From Chloroflexota bacterium (GTDB lineage Bacteria; Chloroflexota; Anaerolineae; J036; Brachytrichaceae): a stretch of 6,412 nt of DNA. The stretch covers positions 1 to 6,412 of the forward strand of contig JAKALH010000175.1 of the NCBI GenBank assembly GCA_021813225.1. Reading direction: 5' to 3'. Position numbers and translations under genes: made by a program. Positions 1 through 6,196 of this stretch are shown here, in pieces. The notes under the pieces were generated by a model. The model saw nothing but the letters and a program-made list of their open reading frames with translations. It was not told where the DNA came from and did no database searches. The number at the start of each line of letters is the position of its first letter. The stretch's first letter is position 1.

Positions 1-734
1 GCGCGGTCCAACCCGAACAGCAGGCGGCCCTTATCGAAGATCGGTGTCTGCGGCGAGTTCATGTACTTCGGCTCGCTGCCGTCCAGCGAGCGCGACCCAA
101 AGCCAACCGGGCGGCCTTTCTCGTCGCGGATCGGGATAATCAGCCGCCCCCGGAAACGGTCATAGCGGCGGCCCTCCTCGTTCTCGATCGCCAGGCCGGC
201 GTCGATCAGTTCCTGAACTGCAAAACCGCGCGCGCTCAGGAAATTGGACAGCGCGTGATAGTCCATCAGGCTGTAGCCCAGTTGCCAGTCGCGGAGTGTC
301 GCCTCGCTGAGCGAGCGTCTCTCGCGCACATAAGCCCGGCAGTTAGCCGCCTGCGGCGCGTTAAGCAGTAATTGATGGAAGTATTCCGCGGCCTGGGACA
401 CGGCTTCGCGCAGGCGCTCCTCGTAGCCCTCGTTGCGGCGCTGCGTCTCGGTGCGCTGCTCCAGTTCCACGCCGGCGCGATGCGCCAGTTCGCGCAGAGC
501 CTCCGGGAAGGTCATGCCCTCTTTCTTCATGAGAAAGGAGAACACATCGCCCTGTTCGCCGCTGGAGAAATCTTTGAAGGTCTGCGTTTCAGGGAAGACG
601 AAGAACGAAGGCGTGCGTTCGCTCTGGAACGGCGACAGGCCTTTGAAGCTGCGCCCGCTGCGGGTCAGCTTGACATAGGCGCCGATTACCTCGACGATAT
701 CGATACGGCTTCGGACTTCATCGACAACCGACAT
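1..734 (-). CDS. dnaG: DNA primase DnaG, N-terminal part (3' end cut by window edge); zinc-site residues replaced
   Basis: DnaG makes the RNA primers for DNA replication at the fork, working with the replicative helicase. The visible 244 residues begin MSVVDEVRSRIDIVEVIGAY. The zinc-domain framework follows (residues 26-76: SGRSFKGLSPF, TPSFFVFPE, GDVFSFLMKKEG), then a helical linker, then the start of the catalytic core: RFRGRLIIPIRDEKGRPVGF at about 193-212 and PKYMNSPQTPIFDKGRLLFG at 222-241, which match the basic groove and the NSPETPIFxKGxxLYGL signature of primases. The TOPRIM acidic residues lie beyond the edge. Oddity: the four zinc ligands of the usual CPFH...CxxC pattern read S34, Q37, D55 and S58, although the 17-residue spacing is conserved. 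The start is the first ATG after an in-frame TAG 12 nt upstream. A TAGAAT box lies 6 nt before it and there is no Shine-Dalgarno sequence. Identity is firm; a second dnaG elsewhere in the genome cannot be excluded. Confidence 0.95.
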   Translation of the reverse strand, partial: MSVVDEVRSRIDIVEVIGAYVKLTRSGRSFKGLSPFQSERTPSFFVFPETQTFKDFSSGEQGDVFSFLMKKEGMTFPEALRELAHRAGVELEQRTETQRRNEGYEERLREAVSQAAEYFHQLLLNAPQAANCRAYVRERRSLSEATLRDWQLGYSLMDYHALSNFLSARGFAVQELIDAGLAIENEEGRRYDRFRGRLIIPIRDEKGRPVGFGSRSLDGSEPKYMNSPQTPIFDKGRLLFGLDR

Positions 735-740
735 ACTGTC

Positions 741-746
741 ATTCTA
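741..746 (-). promoter_or_regulatory. Candidate -10 box of dnaG (TAGAAT), leaderless type
   Basis: On the minus strand TAGAAT (five of six matches to TATAAT) is followed by only six bases and then the dnaG ATG at 734. Transcription would start at or next to the A of the start codon, giving a leaderless mRNA. No convincing -35 hexamer is seen at 16-18 bp. The box overlaps no other gene and sits in the 62-bp divergent gap with secG. Confidence 0.5.
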
Positions 747-783
747 CTCACGATTTGGCGGCGCTCGCCGGCTTCCGACACGG

Positions 784-789
784 TATAAT
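784..789 (+). promoter_or_regulatory. Candidate -10 box of secG (TATAAT), leaderless type
   Basis: A perfect TATAAT is followed by seven bases (CACTCCC) and then the secG ATG at 797. The predicted transcription start therefore coincides with the start codon, and there is no purine-rich Shine-Dalgarno sequence between. A -35 match at the normal distance is not evident; TTGGCG at 755-760 is too far away (23 bp). The perfect consensus in GC-rich surroundings makes chance less likely. Confidence 0.55.
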
Positions 790-796
790 CACTCCC

Positions 797-1030
797 ATGG
801 TCCTAAACGTATTCCTAGGCATTGCGCAACTCGTCCTTGCCGTCGCGCTCATCGCTGCCGTGCTCGTGCAGAGCAAGGGTGAGGAACTCGGCGGCGTCTT
901 CGGCGGAGCACAGAGCGTGTACCAGACACGGCGCGGCGTCGACAAGCTGCTCTTCACCATCACCGTATTTCTGGCCATCGCCTTCTTCGCTCTTGCCGTC
1001 GTCAACGTGATCCTGTCAGTGCCCCAGTAA
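797..1030 (+). CDS. secG: Preprotein translocase subunit SecG
   Basis: SecG is the small, non-essential subunit of the SecYEG channel in the cytoplasmic membrane; it assists SecA-driven protein export. The 77-residue product has the family layout: a first membrane span at about 3-24, a cytoplasmic loop with the signature VQSKGEELGGVFGGAQSVY and TRRGVDKLL at about 24-52, and a second span at about 51-73. Length is normal for SecG. ATG 797 is chosen because the protein then begins directly with the first span. An upstream TTG in frame at 755 would add 14 poorly matching residues and run across the TATAAT box. It is divergent from dnaG and 86 bp upstream of the solute-binding protein gene, with which it may be cotranscribed. 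Confidence 0.93.
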   Translation: MVLNVFLGIAQLVLAVALIAAVLVQSKGEELGGVFGGAQSVYQTRRGVDKLLFTITVFLAIAFFALAVVNVILSVPQ

Positions 1031-1116
1031 TTTTCGTTCCCCGGCCGCGGCCGCAACGGCAGACTGCGCCGTACACGCCGGCCGCCAACCGGAGCGCGAA
1101 AACAGACACGGTTCAA

Positions 1117-2808
1117 ATGCGTTCGTTTCGTCTGCCGCTGCTTCTGATCGTCATCGGGGTGGCGGCAATTGCTTTCGTCGTCTACCAGCTCGCGCCGCGC
1201 AGCGCTGCCACGGTAACCGTCCCGGACACGGGCGGCACCTATGTGGAAGGCGTTGCCGGCGCGCCGCAATATATCAACCCGCTGCTGTGCCAGTTGCACG
1301 ACGAGGACCGCGACCTGTGCAGCCTGGCGTTCGTGGGATTGACACGTTTCACCGATACCGGCGAAGTCGTCCCTGAAATCGCCACCACCTGGAGCATCTC
1401 CGACAACGGCATCACGTATACGTTCAAGATGCGCCAGGATGCCAAATGGCAGGACGGTTCGCCCGTCACCGCCGACGACGTGGTCTTTACCGCAAAACTG
1501 CTGCAGGACCCCGCCTTCCCCGGCCGCCCGGACATCGGCGCGCTGTGGCAGAGCATCAAGGTGTTGAAGATCGATCCCTATACGGTGCAGTTCGCGCTGA
1601 GCCAGCCGCTGGCGCCGTTCCTTGACTTCACTACGATCGGGCTGCTGCCCGAACATATCCTGACGGGGACCAAAGCCGCTGACCTGACCAATCTGCCGTT
1701 CAACCTGCAACCGGTGGGGAACGGCCCCTGGCGCGTGGCAGAGGTCAACACCAGCGGCAACCGCGTGTCGTCCGTTGCGCTGGAGCCTGCCGCGAGCTAT
1801 TACGGCCCTAAACCGAACCTGTCGCGCCTGATCTTCCGCTACTACCCGAACGTGCAGGCGGCCTTCGACGCCTACCGCGCCGGCGATATCGACGGGTTCG
1901 GCAACCTGGCGCTGAGCGATGTGAAACGCGCCGAATCGCGCAGCGATCTGACCATCTATTCGGCCACCAAGGCCCGCTACACGTCGCTGTTCATCAACCT
2001 GCGCAAAGACAGCGGTGCCATTGCGCTGATGGATCAATCGGTGCGCCAGGCGCTGATGCTGGCCATCGACCGCGACAAACTGGTGAAAGATGTGCTGGGC
2101 GGCCAGGCCATTGTGGCGGATACGCCATTCATTCCCGGCACATGGGCGTACCATTCCGGCGTCAAGCACTACCCGTATGACCCCGGCCGCGCCACGCAGT
2201 TGCTGCGCGATGCCGGCTACGAACTGGCAACCGTCGCGCCGTCCAACGTATCGGTGTGGCAGAAAAACGGCGAGCCGATCGCCTTCACCCTGCTGACGCA
2301 GGACGACCCGACCCGCCGCGCCGTGGCCGAGGCCATCGCCAAACAATGGCGCGATCTGGGGGTGCAGGTCAACGTGCAGCCTGTGCGCAATCTGGTGCGC
2401 GATTTCCTGGCATCGCGCCAGTTTCAGGTGGCGCTGGTGGACAGCCTGATCGACGGCGACCCCGACCCCTACCCGATCTGGCACCGCAGCCAGATCGCCC
2501 CGCCGGGTCAGAACTACACCGGCTTTGATAACGCCGACGCCAGCAAATGGCTGGAAGCCGCGCGCATGACCACCGACCGCACGCTGCGTTTCGAGTATTA
2601 TCGGAAGTTCCAGGAGTTGTTTGCGGATGAGTTGCCCGCCCTGCCGCTGTACTACCCGACCTATCAATACGCTATTTCAAGCCGCGTCAAGCAGGTGCAA
2701 CTGCCGCCGATGATGTACCCGAGCGACCGCTTGCGCACGATCGGCAGTTGGTATATCAATGTGAAGCGCGTTCCCGCCAGCGAGGCGGCGACGCAGAGCA
2801 AACCGTAG
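1117..2808 (+). CDS. ABC transporter family 5 solute-binding protein (DppA/OppA-like), N-terminally membrane-anchored
   Basis: Family 5 solute-binding proteins capture peptides, nickel or sugars outside the cytoplasmic membrane and deliver them to an ABC permease. The 563-residue product has a hydrophobic N-terminal segment at about 5-23. The SBP_bac_5 core follows: FVGLTRFTDTGEVVPEIATT at 72-91, YTFKMRQDAKWQDGSPVTADDVVF at about 105-128, VGNGPWRV near 205, and a second lobe with VRQALMLAIDRDKLV near 310. There is no lipobox cysteine after the hydrophobic segment, so it is either an uncleaved membrane anchor or a non-lipoprotein signal peptide. The only cysteines are C58 and C68. No permease or ATPase gene lies nearby, so the substrate cannot be inferred from context; peptide binding is the default guess for the family. 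No good ribosome binding site is seen before ATG 1117; the nearest GGAG is about 24 nt upstream. The gene probably follows secG in one transcript. Confidence 0.92.
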   Translation: MRSFRLPLLLIVIGVAAIAFVVYQLAPRSAATVTVPDTGGTYVEGVAGAPQYINPLLCQLHDEDRDLCSLAFVGLTRFTDTGEVVPEIATTWSISDNGITYTFKMRQDAKWQDGSPVTADDVVFTAKLLQDPAFPGRPDIGALWQSIKVLKIDPYTVQFALSQPLAPFLDFTTIGLLPEHILTGTKAADLTNLPFNLQPVGNGPWRVAEVNTSGNRVSSVALEPAASYYGPKPNLSRLIFRYYPNVQAAFDAYRAGDIDGFGNLALSDVKRAESRSDLTIYSATKARYTSLFINLRKDSGAIALMDQSVRQALMLAIDRDKLVKDVLGGQAIVADTPFIPGTWAYHSGVKHYPYDPGRATQLLRDAGYELATVAPSNVSVWQKNGEPIAFTLLTQDDPTRRAVAEAIAKQWRDLGVQVNVQPVRNLVRDFLASRQFQVALVDSLIDGDPDPYPIWHRSQIAPPGQNYTGFDNADASKWLEAARMTTDRTLRFEYYRKFQELFADELPALPLYYPTYQYAISSRVKQVQLPPMMYPSDRLRTIGSWYINVKRVPASEAATQSKP

Positions 2809-2855
2809 TATTGTCTGAAGCCCGGCTGCACGTCCGAATAACCGAGTCGCAAATC

Positions 2856-3656
2856 ATGAACGCTGTGAACAAGGAGCAGGCTCCTCTGCCGTCCGATCTG
2901 TACGATGAAGCATATTTCCTCACCGCCTGCGAAGGATACGAGGAGTTTACGCGCACGGAAGGCGAGCACCTGTCGCGCCGCCTGCGCGAGGCCTTTGAAT
3001 TCGCCGCCGTGGAGAAAGGCATGTGCGTGCTGGACCTGGGATGCGGACGCGGCGAGATCGTGCGGCACGTGGCGCGGCTGGGCGCGCAGTCGTACGGGCT
3101 GGACTACTCCGAAGCGGCGGTGCACCTGTCGCACCGCATCATGCAGAGCGAGCCGGGCGAGAACGGCATCATGCGCGGCGACGCCAAGCAACTGCCTTTC
3201 GCGTCGAATCAGTTCGACCGCGTGCTCATGTTCGACGTGGTGGAGCACCTGCATCCCTGGGAACTGGATGCCTGCCTGGCCGAGGTCAAGCGCGTATTGA
3301 AACCGCAAGGTCAGATCATCATCCACACCGCGCCCAACCGCTGGTACGACGCCTATGCCTACCCGCTGGTGCGCCAGGTGCGCCGCATGATGGGCCAGGG
3401 CGCCCACTATCCGGCCAACCCGCGCGCCTTGAACGTAGCGATCAACACCGAGGTGCATGTCAATGAACAGGATATCCTGCGCATGCGGCGGGTGCTCACA
3501 CGGGCGGGATTTCGCGGCGTGAAGGTGTGGCTGGATACGCCGCCGCAGCACCGCAACGAAGGCACGCTGCTATCGGCTCTGCGCTATGTCGCCTTCAACT
3601 GGATACCCTTCGCCTGGTTCTTCGAGCGCGAAGTGTTCGGGGTGGGGACGAAGTAG
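2856..3656 (+). CDS. Class I SAM-dependent methyltransferase (Methyltransf_11/25-like)
   Basis: This enzyme would transfer a methyl group from S-adenosylmethionine to an unknown acceptor in the cytoplasm. In the 266-residue product the SAM-binding motif I is VLDLGCGRGEIVRH at 58-71. The acidic residue ending strand 2 is D83 in YGLDYSEAAV. Motif II/III is represented by GDAKQLPF (108-115) and the post-strand-4 FDVVEHLHP (126-134), and RVLKPQGQIIIHTAPN lies at 146-161. The C-terminal part (about 200-266) is aromatic-rich (WIPFAWFFEREVFG) and may shape the acceptor site. The frame is open back to 2748, but that start would overlap the preceding gene by about 60 bp with unconvincing residues; ATG 2856 leaves a 47-bp gap and begins close to the usual family start. 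Family membership is firm. The acceptor (small molecule, quinone, sugar or other) is unknown. Confidence 0.9.
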   Translation: MNAVNKEQAPLPSDLYDEAYFLTACEGYEEFTRTEGEHLSRRLREAFEFAAVEKGMCVLDLGCGRGEIVRHVARLGAQSYGLDYSEAAVHLSHRIMQSEPGENGIMRGDAKQLPFASNQFDRVLMFDVVEHLHPWELDACLAEVKRVLKPQGQIIIHTAPNRWYDAYAYPLVRQVRRMMGQGAHYPANPRALNVAINTEVHVNEQDILRMRRVLTRAGFRGVKVWLDTPPQHRNEGTLLSALRYVAFNWIPFAWFFEREVFGVGTK

Positions 3657-3732
3657 GGACTGGAGGTGGGAGAATAGAGATTGCTGCGGCTGCCAGTCTC
3701 CGGTTTCCGATCTCTAATCGCCGTTCCCTGCC
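3657..3732 (+). repeat. Intergenic imperfect inverted repeat between methyltransferase and oxidoreductase genes
   Basis: The 76-bp gap contains AATAGAGATTG (3673-3683) facing CGATCTCTAAT (3708-3718), which pair at 9 of 11 positions across a 24-nt loop. Extra copies of short words also occur: ACTGG near 3659 against CCAGT at 3693, and GGAGA against TCTCC. Read in reverse complement, the right half again contains ATTAGAGAT and GGAGACTGG, as if the gap were built from variants of one short unit. It could be a decayed small intergenic repeat or a weak transcription signal. There is no T-tract to support a terminator. Confidence 0.35.
3690..3718 (+). promoter_or_regulatory. Possible promoter for the FAD oxidoreductase gene
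   Basis: CTGCCA (3690-3695, four of six matches to TTGACA) and TCTAAT (3713-3718, five of six matches to TATAAT) are separated by 17 bp. They would start transcription near 3725, leaving a leader of only about 8 nt before ATG 3733. The match lies inside the imperfect inverted repeat, so either reading may be coincidental. Confidence 0.25.
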
Positions 3733-5094
3733 ATGCAACTCTACAACGATTACCGGGTCAAAAGCTTCTGGCTGGAGCAGTCCGGCGCCTCGTATTCCGA
3801 AAGCCCCGCGCTGGAGGGCATGCTGCGCGCCGATGTCCTGATCGTCGGCGGCGGCCTCACCGGCATCTCCACTGCCTACCATCTGAAGAAAGCCAACCCG
3901 GGCATGCGCGTCGCCGTCCTTGAGGCCGACGTGGTTGGCTCCGGCGGCAGCGGTCGCAACGCCGGCATTGTGAATACGCAGTTCGGGCTGTCGCTGGGAT
4001 TCACGGCGCGTCGCTTTGGCGCTGCCAACGCGCTGGCCGCGCACCGTTACATGGAACGCGCCGTGGACTACGCGGGCGAGCTGGTGCGCGCGCACGCGCT
4101 GAAGTGCGCCTGGGAGCCGAGCGGGTTCCTGCGCGTGGCGACGACGCCGGCCTACGCGCTGCGAATCCAGCGCGAGGTGGCGCTGGCGCACGCTTTGGGC
4201 ATTGCGGGCATCGAGTGGATCGGGGCGGTGGAAGCGCGCGCGCTGGTGGATTCACCCACGTACCTGGGCGCATGGCGCGAACCGCGCGGGGCGCTGGTCA
4301 ACCCCGTTGAATTCGTCCGCGAGTTGAAGCGCATCGCGGTCGGGATGGGCGTCGAGGTCTACGAGCGCAGCCCGGTTACCAACCTGGAGTTCACCGCGCC
4401 GGCGCGCGCCCAGACCCCGCACGGCGCGGTCGAGGCGGATAGACTGGTGCTGGCAACCAACGCCTTCACGGCGCAGTTCGAACTGCTGCAAAGCCGCCAG
4501 GCACCGGTGCACACGTCGATCGTGCTGACCGAGCCGCTGAACGCCGCTCAACTGGCGCGCATCGGCTGGCGGGGCCGGCAGGGCATCGGCGACGCGCGCA
4601 ACCTGGCGCATTACTACCGGCTGACACCGGACAACCGGCTGCTGGCGGGCGGCGGCGACGTGCGCTATTTCCGCGGCAACCAGACCCGCGTTGAGCCATA
4701 TCCCGCCAGCATCATGCACCTGCAGGGGTTTATCGCCGAGACGTTCCCCGCCTTGCACGGGCTGCGCATCACGCACCGCTGGGGGGTGCCGACTTCAGCC
4801 ACACTCGATACGGTGCCTCACATCGGCGCTATCGGCGACGGCAGCCGCATCGTGTACAGCGTCGGCAGCATGGGGCGCGGCACGGCGCTGGCAACGCTGA
4901 GTGGTCTGACCATCAGCCATATGATCGCCGGGGCGGGGGCGCAGGAGACCCCGCCGTTCTTCGTCAACCGCCGCGCTGTCCCGCTGCCGCCGGAGCCGCT
5001 GCGCGCGCCGCTGGCTCATGGTATTCTTGGGCTGATGCGCGCGCAGGATGCCTATCGCGAGCGACAAGGGTTGGGCGCGCCGCGACAACGCTGA
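3733..5094 (+). CDS. FAD-dependent oxidoreductase, DAO family (PuuB-like amine/amino-acid oxidase group)
   Basis: Enzymes of this group oxidise amines or N-substituted amino acids using FAD. The 453-residue protein has a short N-terminal lead, then the dinucleotide-binding fold: ADVLIVGGGLTGISTAYHL at 33-51 (GxGxxG = G39, G41, G44) and the ribose-binding acidic residue E64 in VAVLEADVVG. It is followed by GSGGSGRNAGIVN (69-81), the GSGASGRNGG motif typical of PuuB-like oxidases. YYRLTPDNRLLAGGG lies at about 295-309, and the C-terminal flavin-closing segment HRWGVPTSATLDTVPHIGA to VGSMGRGTALATLSG spans about 347-394. A proline-rich link and helix (from about 412) end the protein. Length is normal for the family. 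ATG 3733 is the first sensible start; no Shine-Dalgarno sequence precedes it. The substrate is unknown: no polyamine or glycine-betaine genes lie nearby, so a puuB or soxB name would be over-assignment. Confidence 0.9.
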   Translation: MQLYNDYRVKSFWLEQSGASYSESPALEGMLRADVLIVGGGLTGISTAYHLKKANPGMRVAVLEADVVGSGGSGRNAGIVNTQFGLSLGFTARRFGAANALAAHRYMERAVDYAGELVRAHALKCAWEPSGFLRVATTPAYALRIQREVALAHALGIAGIEWIGAVEARALVDSPTYLGAWREPRGALVNPVEFVRELKRIAVGMGVEVYERSPVTNLEFTAPARAQTPHGAVEADRLVLATNAFTAQFELLQSRQAPVHTSIVLTEPLNAAQLARIGWRGRQGIGDARNLAHYYRLTPDNRLLAGGGDVRYFRGNQTRVEPYPASIMHLQGFIAETFPALHGLRITHRWGVPTSATLDTVPHIGAIGDGSRIVYSVGSMGRGTALATLSGLTISHMIAGAGAQETPPFFVNRRAVPLPPEPLRAPLAHGILGLMRAQDAYRERQGLGAPRQR

Positions 5095-5121
5095 ATCTGA
5101 AAATCGATACAAGGGTTCATC

Positions 5122-5382
5122 ATGGCAAAGAAAGCTCGCCGGCAGCGCCGGCCCAACCTGCCGCCGGAGGCCTACAACACACCGCAGGCCGCCGTAGCCG
5201 CGCGACCCGCCGCCGATAAGGCTGCCACAACTGCCGCGCCGGCTCAGGCACCGGCGCAACGCCGCGCCGCAATCGACTGGAAAGAGGAATATGGCGAGGT
5301 GATGGGCGACCTGAAACGCACCGCCGTGCTGGCCGCCATGCTCATGGCGGCGATGGGCGTGCTGGCATTCATCATCCGCTGA
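5122..5382 (+). CDS. Small hypothetical membrane protein with C-terminal single span
   Basis: I do not recognise a named family. The 86-residue product has a very basic N-terminus (MAKKARRQRR), then LPPEAYNTP, then an Ala/Pro-rich linker (about 22-46), then a charged stretch DWKEEYGEVMGDLKR (52-66), and a final hydrophobic segment at about 67-85 ending in IIR. This predicts a tail-anchored protein with its N-terminus in the cytoplasm. AAGGG at 5111-5115, six bases before the ATG, is the clearest ribosome binding site in the window and supports real translation. It starts 27 bp after the oxidoreductase gene, so the two may be cotranscribed. The basic, disordered N-terminus could contact nucleic acid or the ribosome, but that is speculation. 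Confidence 0.75.
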   Translation: MAKKARRQRRPNLPPEAYNTPQAAVAARPAADKAATTAAPAQAPAQRRAAIDWKEEYGEVMGDLKRTAVLAAMLMAAMGVLAFIIR

Positions 5383-5402
5383 GGCAGGCGTGGAACATAC
5401 CT

Positions 5403-5445
5403 GGGCCATACCTGACAGGTCTGATAGACCTGTCAGGTATGGCCC
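5403..5445. terminator. Perfect 20-bp stem hairpin between convergent genes (likely bidirectional terminator or intergenic repeat)
   Basis: The arms 5403-5422 and 5426-5445 are exact reverse complements, with the three-base loop GAT. The left arm runs GGGCCATACCTG and then ACAGGTCT. Within each arm ACCTGACAGGT (or ACCTGTCAGGT) is itself a near-perfect palindrome, so cruciform or nested structures are possible. It begins 20 bp after the stop of the small membrane protein gene and ends two bases after the LmbE stop on the other strand, the expected position for a terminator serving both. No T-tract follows on either strand, so it may instead be a dispersed intergenic palindrome or an mRNA 3'-end stabiliser. 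A partial direct repeat, CATACCTG, lies at 5396-5403 and 5407-5414. Confidence 0.7.
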
Positions 5446-5447
5446 GC

Positions 5448-6143
5448 TTACAGTGTGACGCGGCGGAAGGCTTCGGCGAACCACACGCTGCCGTCGGCTT
5501 TCATGCGCAGCGTTCCCTGCCGGAAGCGCGCTTCGATTTTGCTCACGTCAGGCTCCTTGACCTGCGAGACGTGCTGGCATACCGCCTGCGCTTTCAACCC
5601 CAGGTAATCGCCCACATCCACCCACGTATTGGGCGCGGCCGGCCCGGCGAAGTATATCTCCCCGGGCCGGTGCATCTCAAACCCCTCGGCCAGCAGTTCC
5701 GGGAAGTACATGCGGTTGTTGGAAGCCGGGAAGATGGCGTCGCACACCGCCAACCCGATGATGCGATGGTCGTTGTGGTTGATCCCGCGCGAGCCGGAAT
5801 GAATCGACTGGTGATCCGTTGTGACGACGACGTCAGGCCTGGCGCGGCGGATCTCGCGCGCCAGATCGCGTTGCAGTTCCAGCGAGTTCGCCAGTTCTCC
5901 GTCCACGTAGTGCAGAAAACGCAGATCGCTGATGCCCAGCACAGCGGCAGCGTTGCGCTGTTCGCCCTCGCGTATCTCAGCCAGTTGATGCGGGGTGATG
6001 TCGGTGCGGTCGGTGCCTTTCTGCCCGCCGGTAACGAGAACATAGCCGACCTGATTGCCCTCCGCCGCCCAACGGGCCAGCGTGGCTCCGGCGAAAAACT
6101 CCGGGTCATCCGGATGCGCAACTATACAAAGAATTTTCTTCAT
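5448..6143 (-). CDS. LmbE/PIG-L family zinc-dependent N-deacetylase (BshB/MshB-like)
   Basis: PIG-L family enzymes remove an acyl group from N-acetylglucosaminyl-type substrates, for example in bacillithiol, mycothiol or glycolipid pathways. The 231-residue product begins MKKILCIVAHPDDPEFFAG, with the metal motif AHPDD (H10, D13) in the first strand-loop. The second metal motif INHNDHR at 121-127 supplies H123/H126, and VTTDHQSIHSGSRG at 107-120 precedes it. Length is normal. An upstream in-frame ATG at 6182 would add 13 residues ahead of the conserved strand and is less likely. No Shine-Dalgarno sequence is seen; the palindrome ATCAATTGAT lies directly upstream. Neighbouring genes do not reveal the substrate: no glycosyltransferase or bacillithiol genes are visible, so bshB is not assigned. 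It may follow the gene truncated at the right edge, 53 bp away on the same strand. Confidence 0.92.
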   Translation of the reverse strand: MKKILCIVAHPDDPEFFAGATLARWAAEGNQVGYVLVTGGQKGTDRTDITPHQLAEIREGEQRNAAAVLGISDLRFLHYVDGELANSLELQRDLAREIRRARPDVVVTTDHQSIHSGSRGINHNDHRIIGLAVCDAIFPASNNRMYFPELLAEGFEMHRPGEIYFAGPAAPNTWVDVGDYLGLKAQAVCQHVSQVKEPDVSKIEARFRQGTLRMKADGSVWFAEAFRRVTL

Positions 6144-6153
6144 ATCAATTGAT
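6144..6153. promoter_or_regulatory. Short palindrome ATCAATTGAT immediately upstream of the LmbE gene
   Basis: A perfect 10-bp palindrome abuts the LmbE start codon, with a further GATTGAT overlap extending to 6157. It is an AT-rich island in GC-rich sequence and could be an operator or part of a promoter. A perfect 10-bp palindrome can occur by chance, and no partner site is visible. Confidence 0.25.
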
Positions 6154-6196
6154 TGATGGCTCTGGGGCCGACTCCTGGGCACAGCAGTCAGCCGGC

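Noticed and set aside
1031..1116. GC-rich gap between secG and the binding protein gene, with GGCCGCGGCC and ACGGC...GCCGT pairings, considered as a terminator or riboswitch
   Set aside because: Stems are short and alternatives compete, no T-tract follows them, and no riboswitch core is recognisable. The pairings fit chance in very GC-rich DNA.
748..2667. A 639-codon open frame on the minus strand opposite secG and the solute-binding protein gene
   Set aside because: It lies antisense to two genes with clear family motifs. Its product is low-complexity Arg/Gln/His/Val-rich without recognisable domains, and such long antisense frames are expected from GC-rich codon use.
2811..2841. TTGTCT and GAATAA as a promoter for the methyltransferase gene
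   Set aside because: Spacing is 19 bp and the -10 match is poor; not better than background.
2664..3551. A 295-codon minus-strand frame opposite the methyltransferase gene
   Set aside because: It is a shadow of the methyltransferase frame, whose SAM-binding motifs are convincing; the antisense product is unrecognisable.
3733..5094. Assigning the oxidoreductase as puuB or sarcosine oxidase
   Set aside because: The motifs place it in the broad DAO family but no substrate-specific residues or pathway genes are visible.
5439..6152. A 237-codon open frame on the plus strand opposite the LmbE gene
   Set aside because: The minus-strand product has intact PIG-L metal motifs and normal length; the plus-strand translation has no domain features and overlaps the hairpin.
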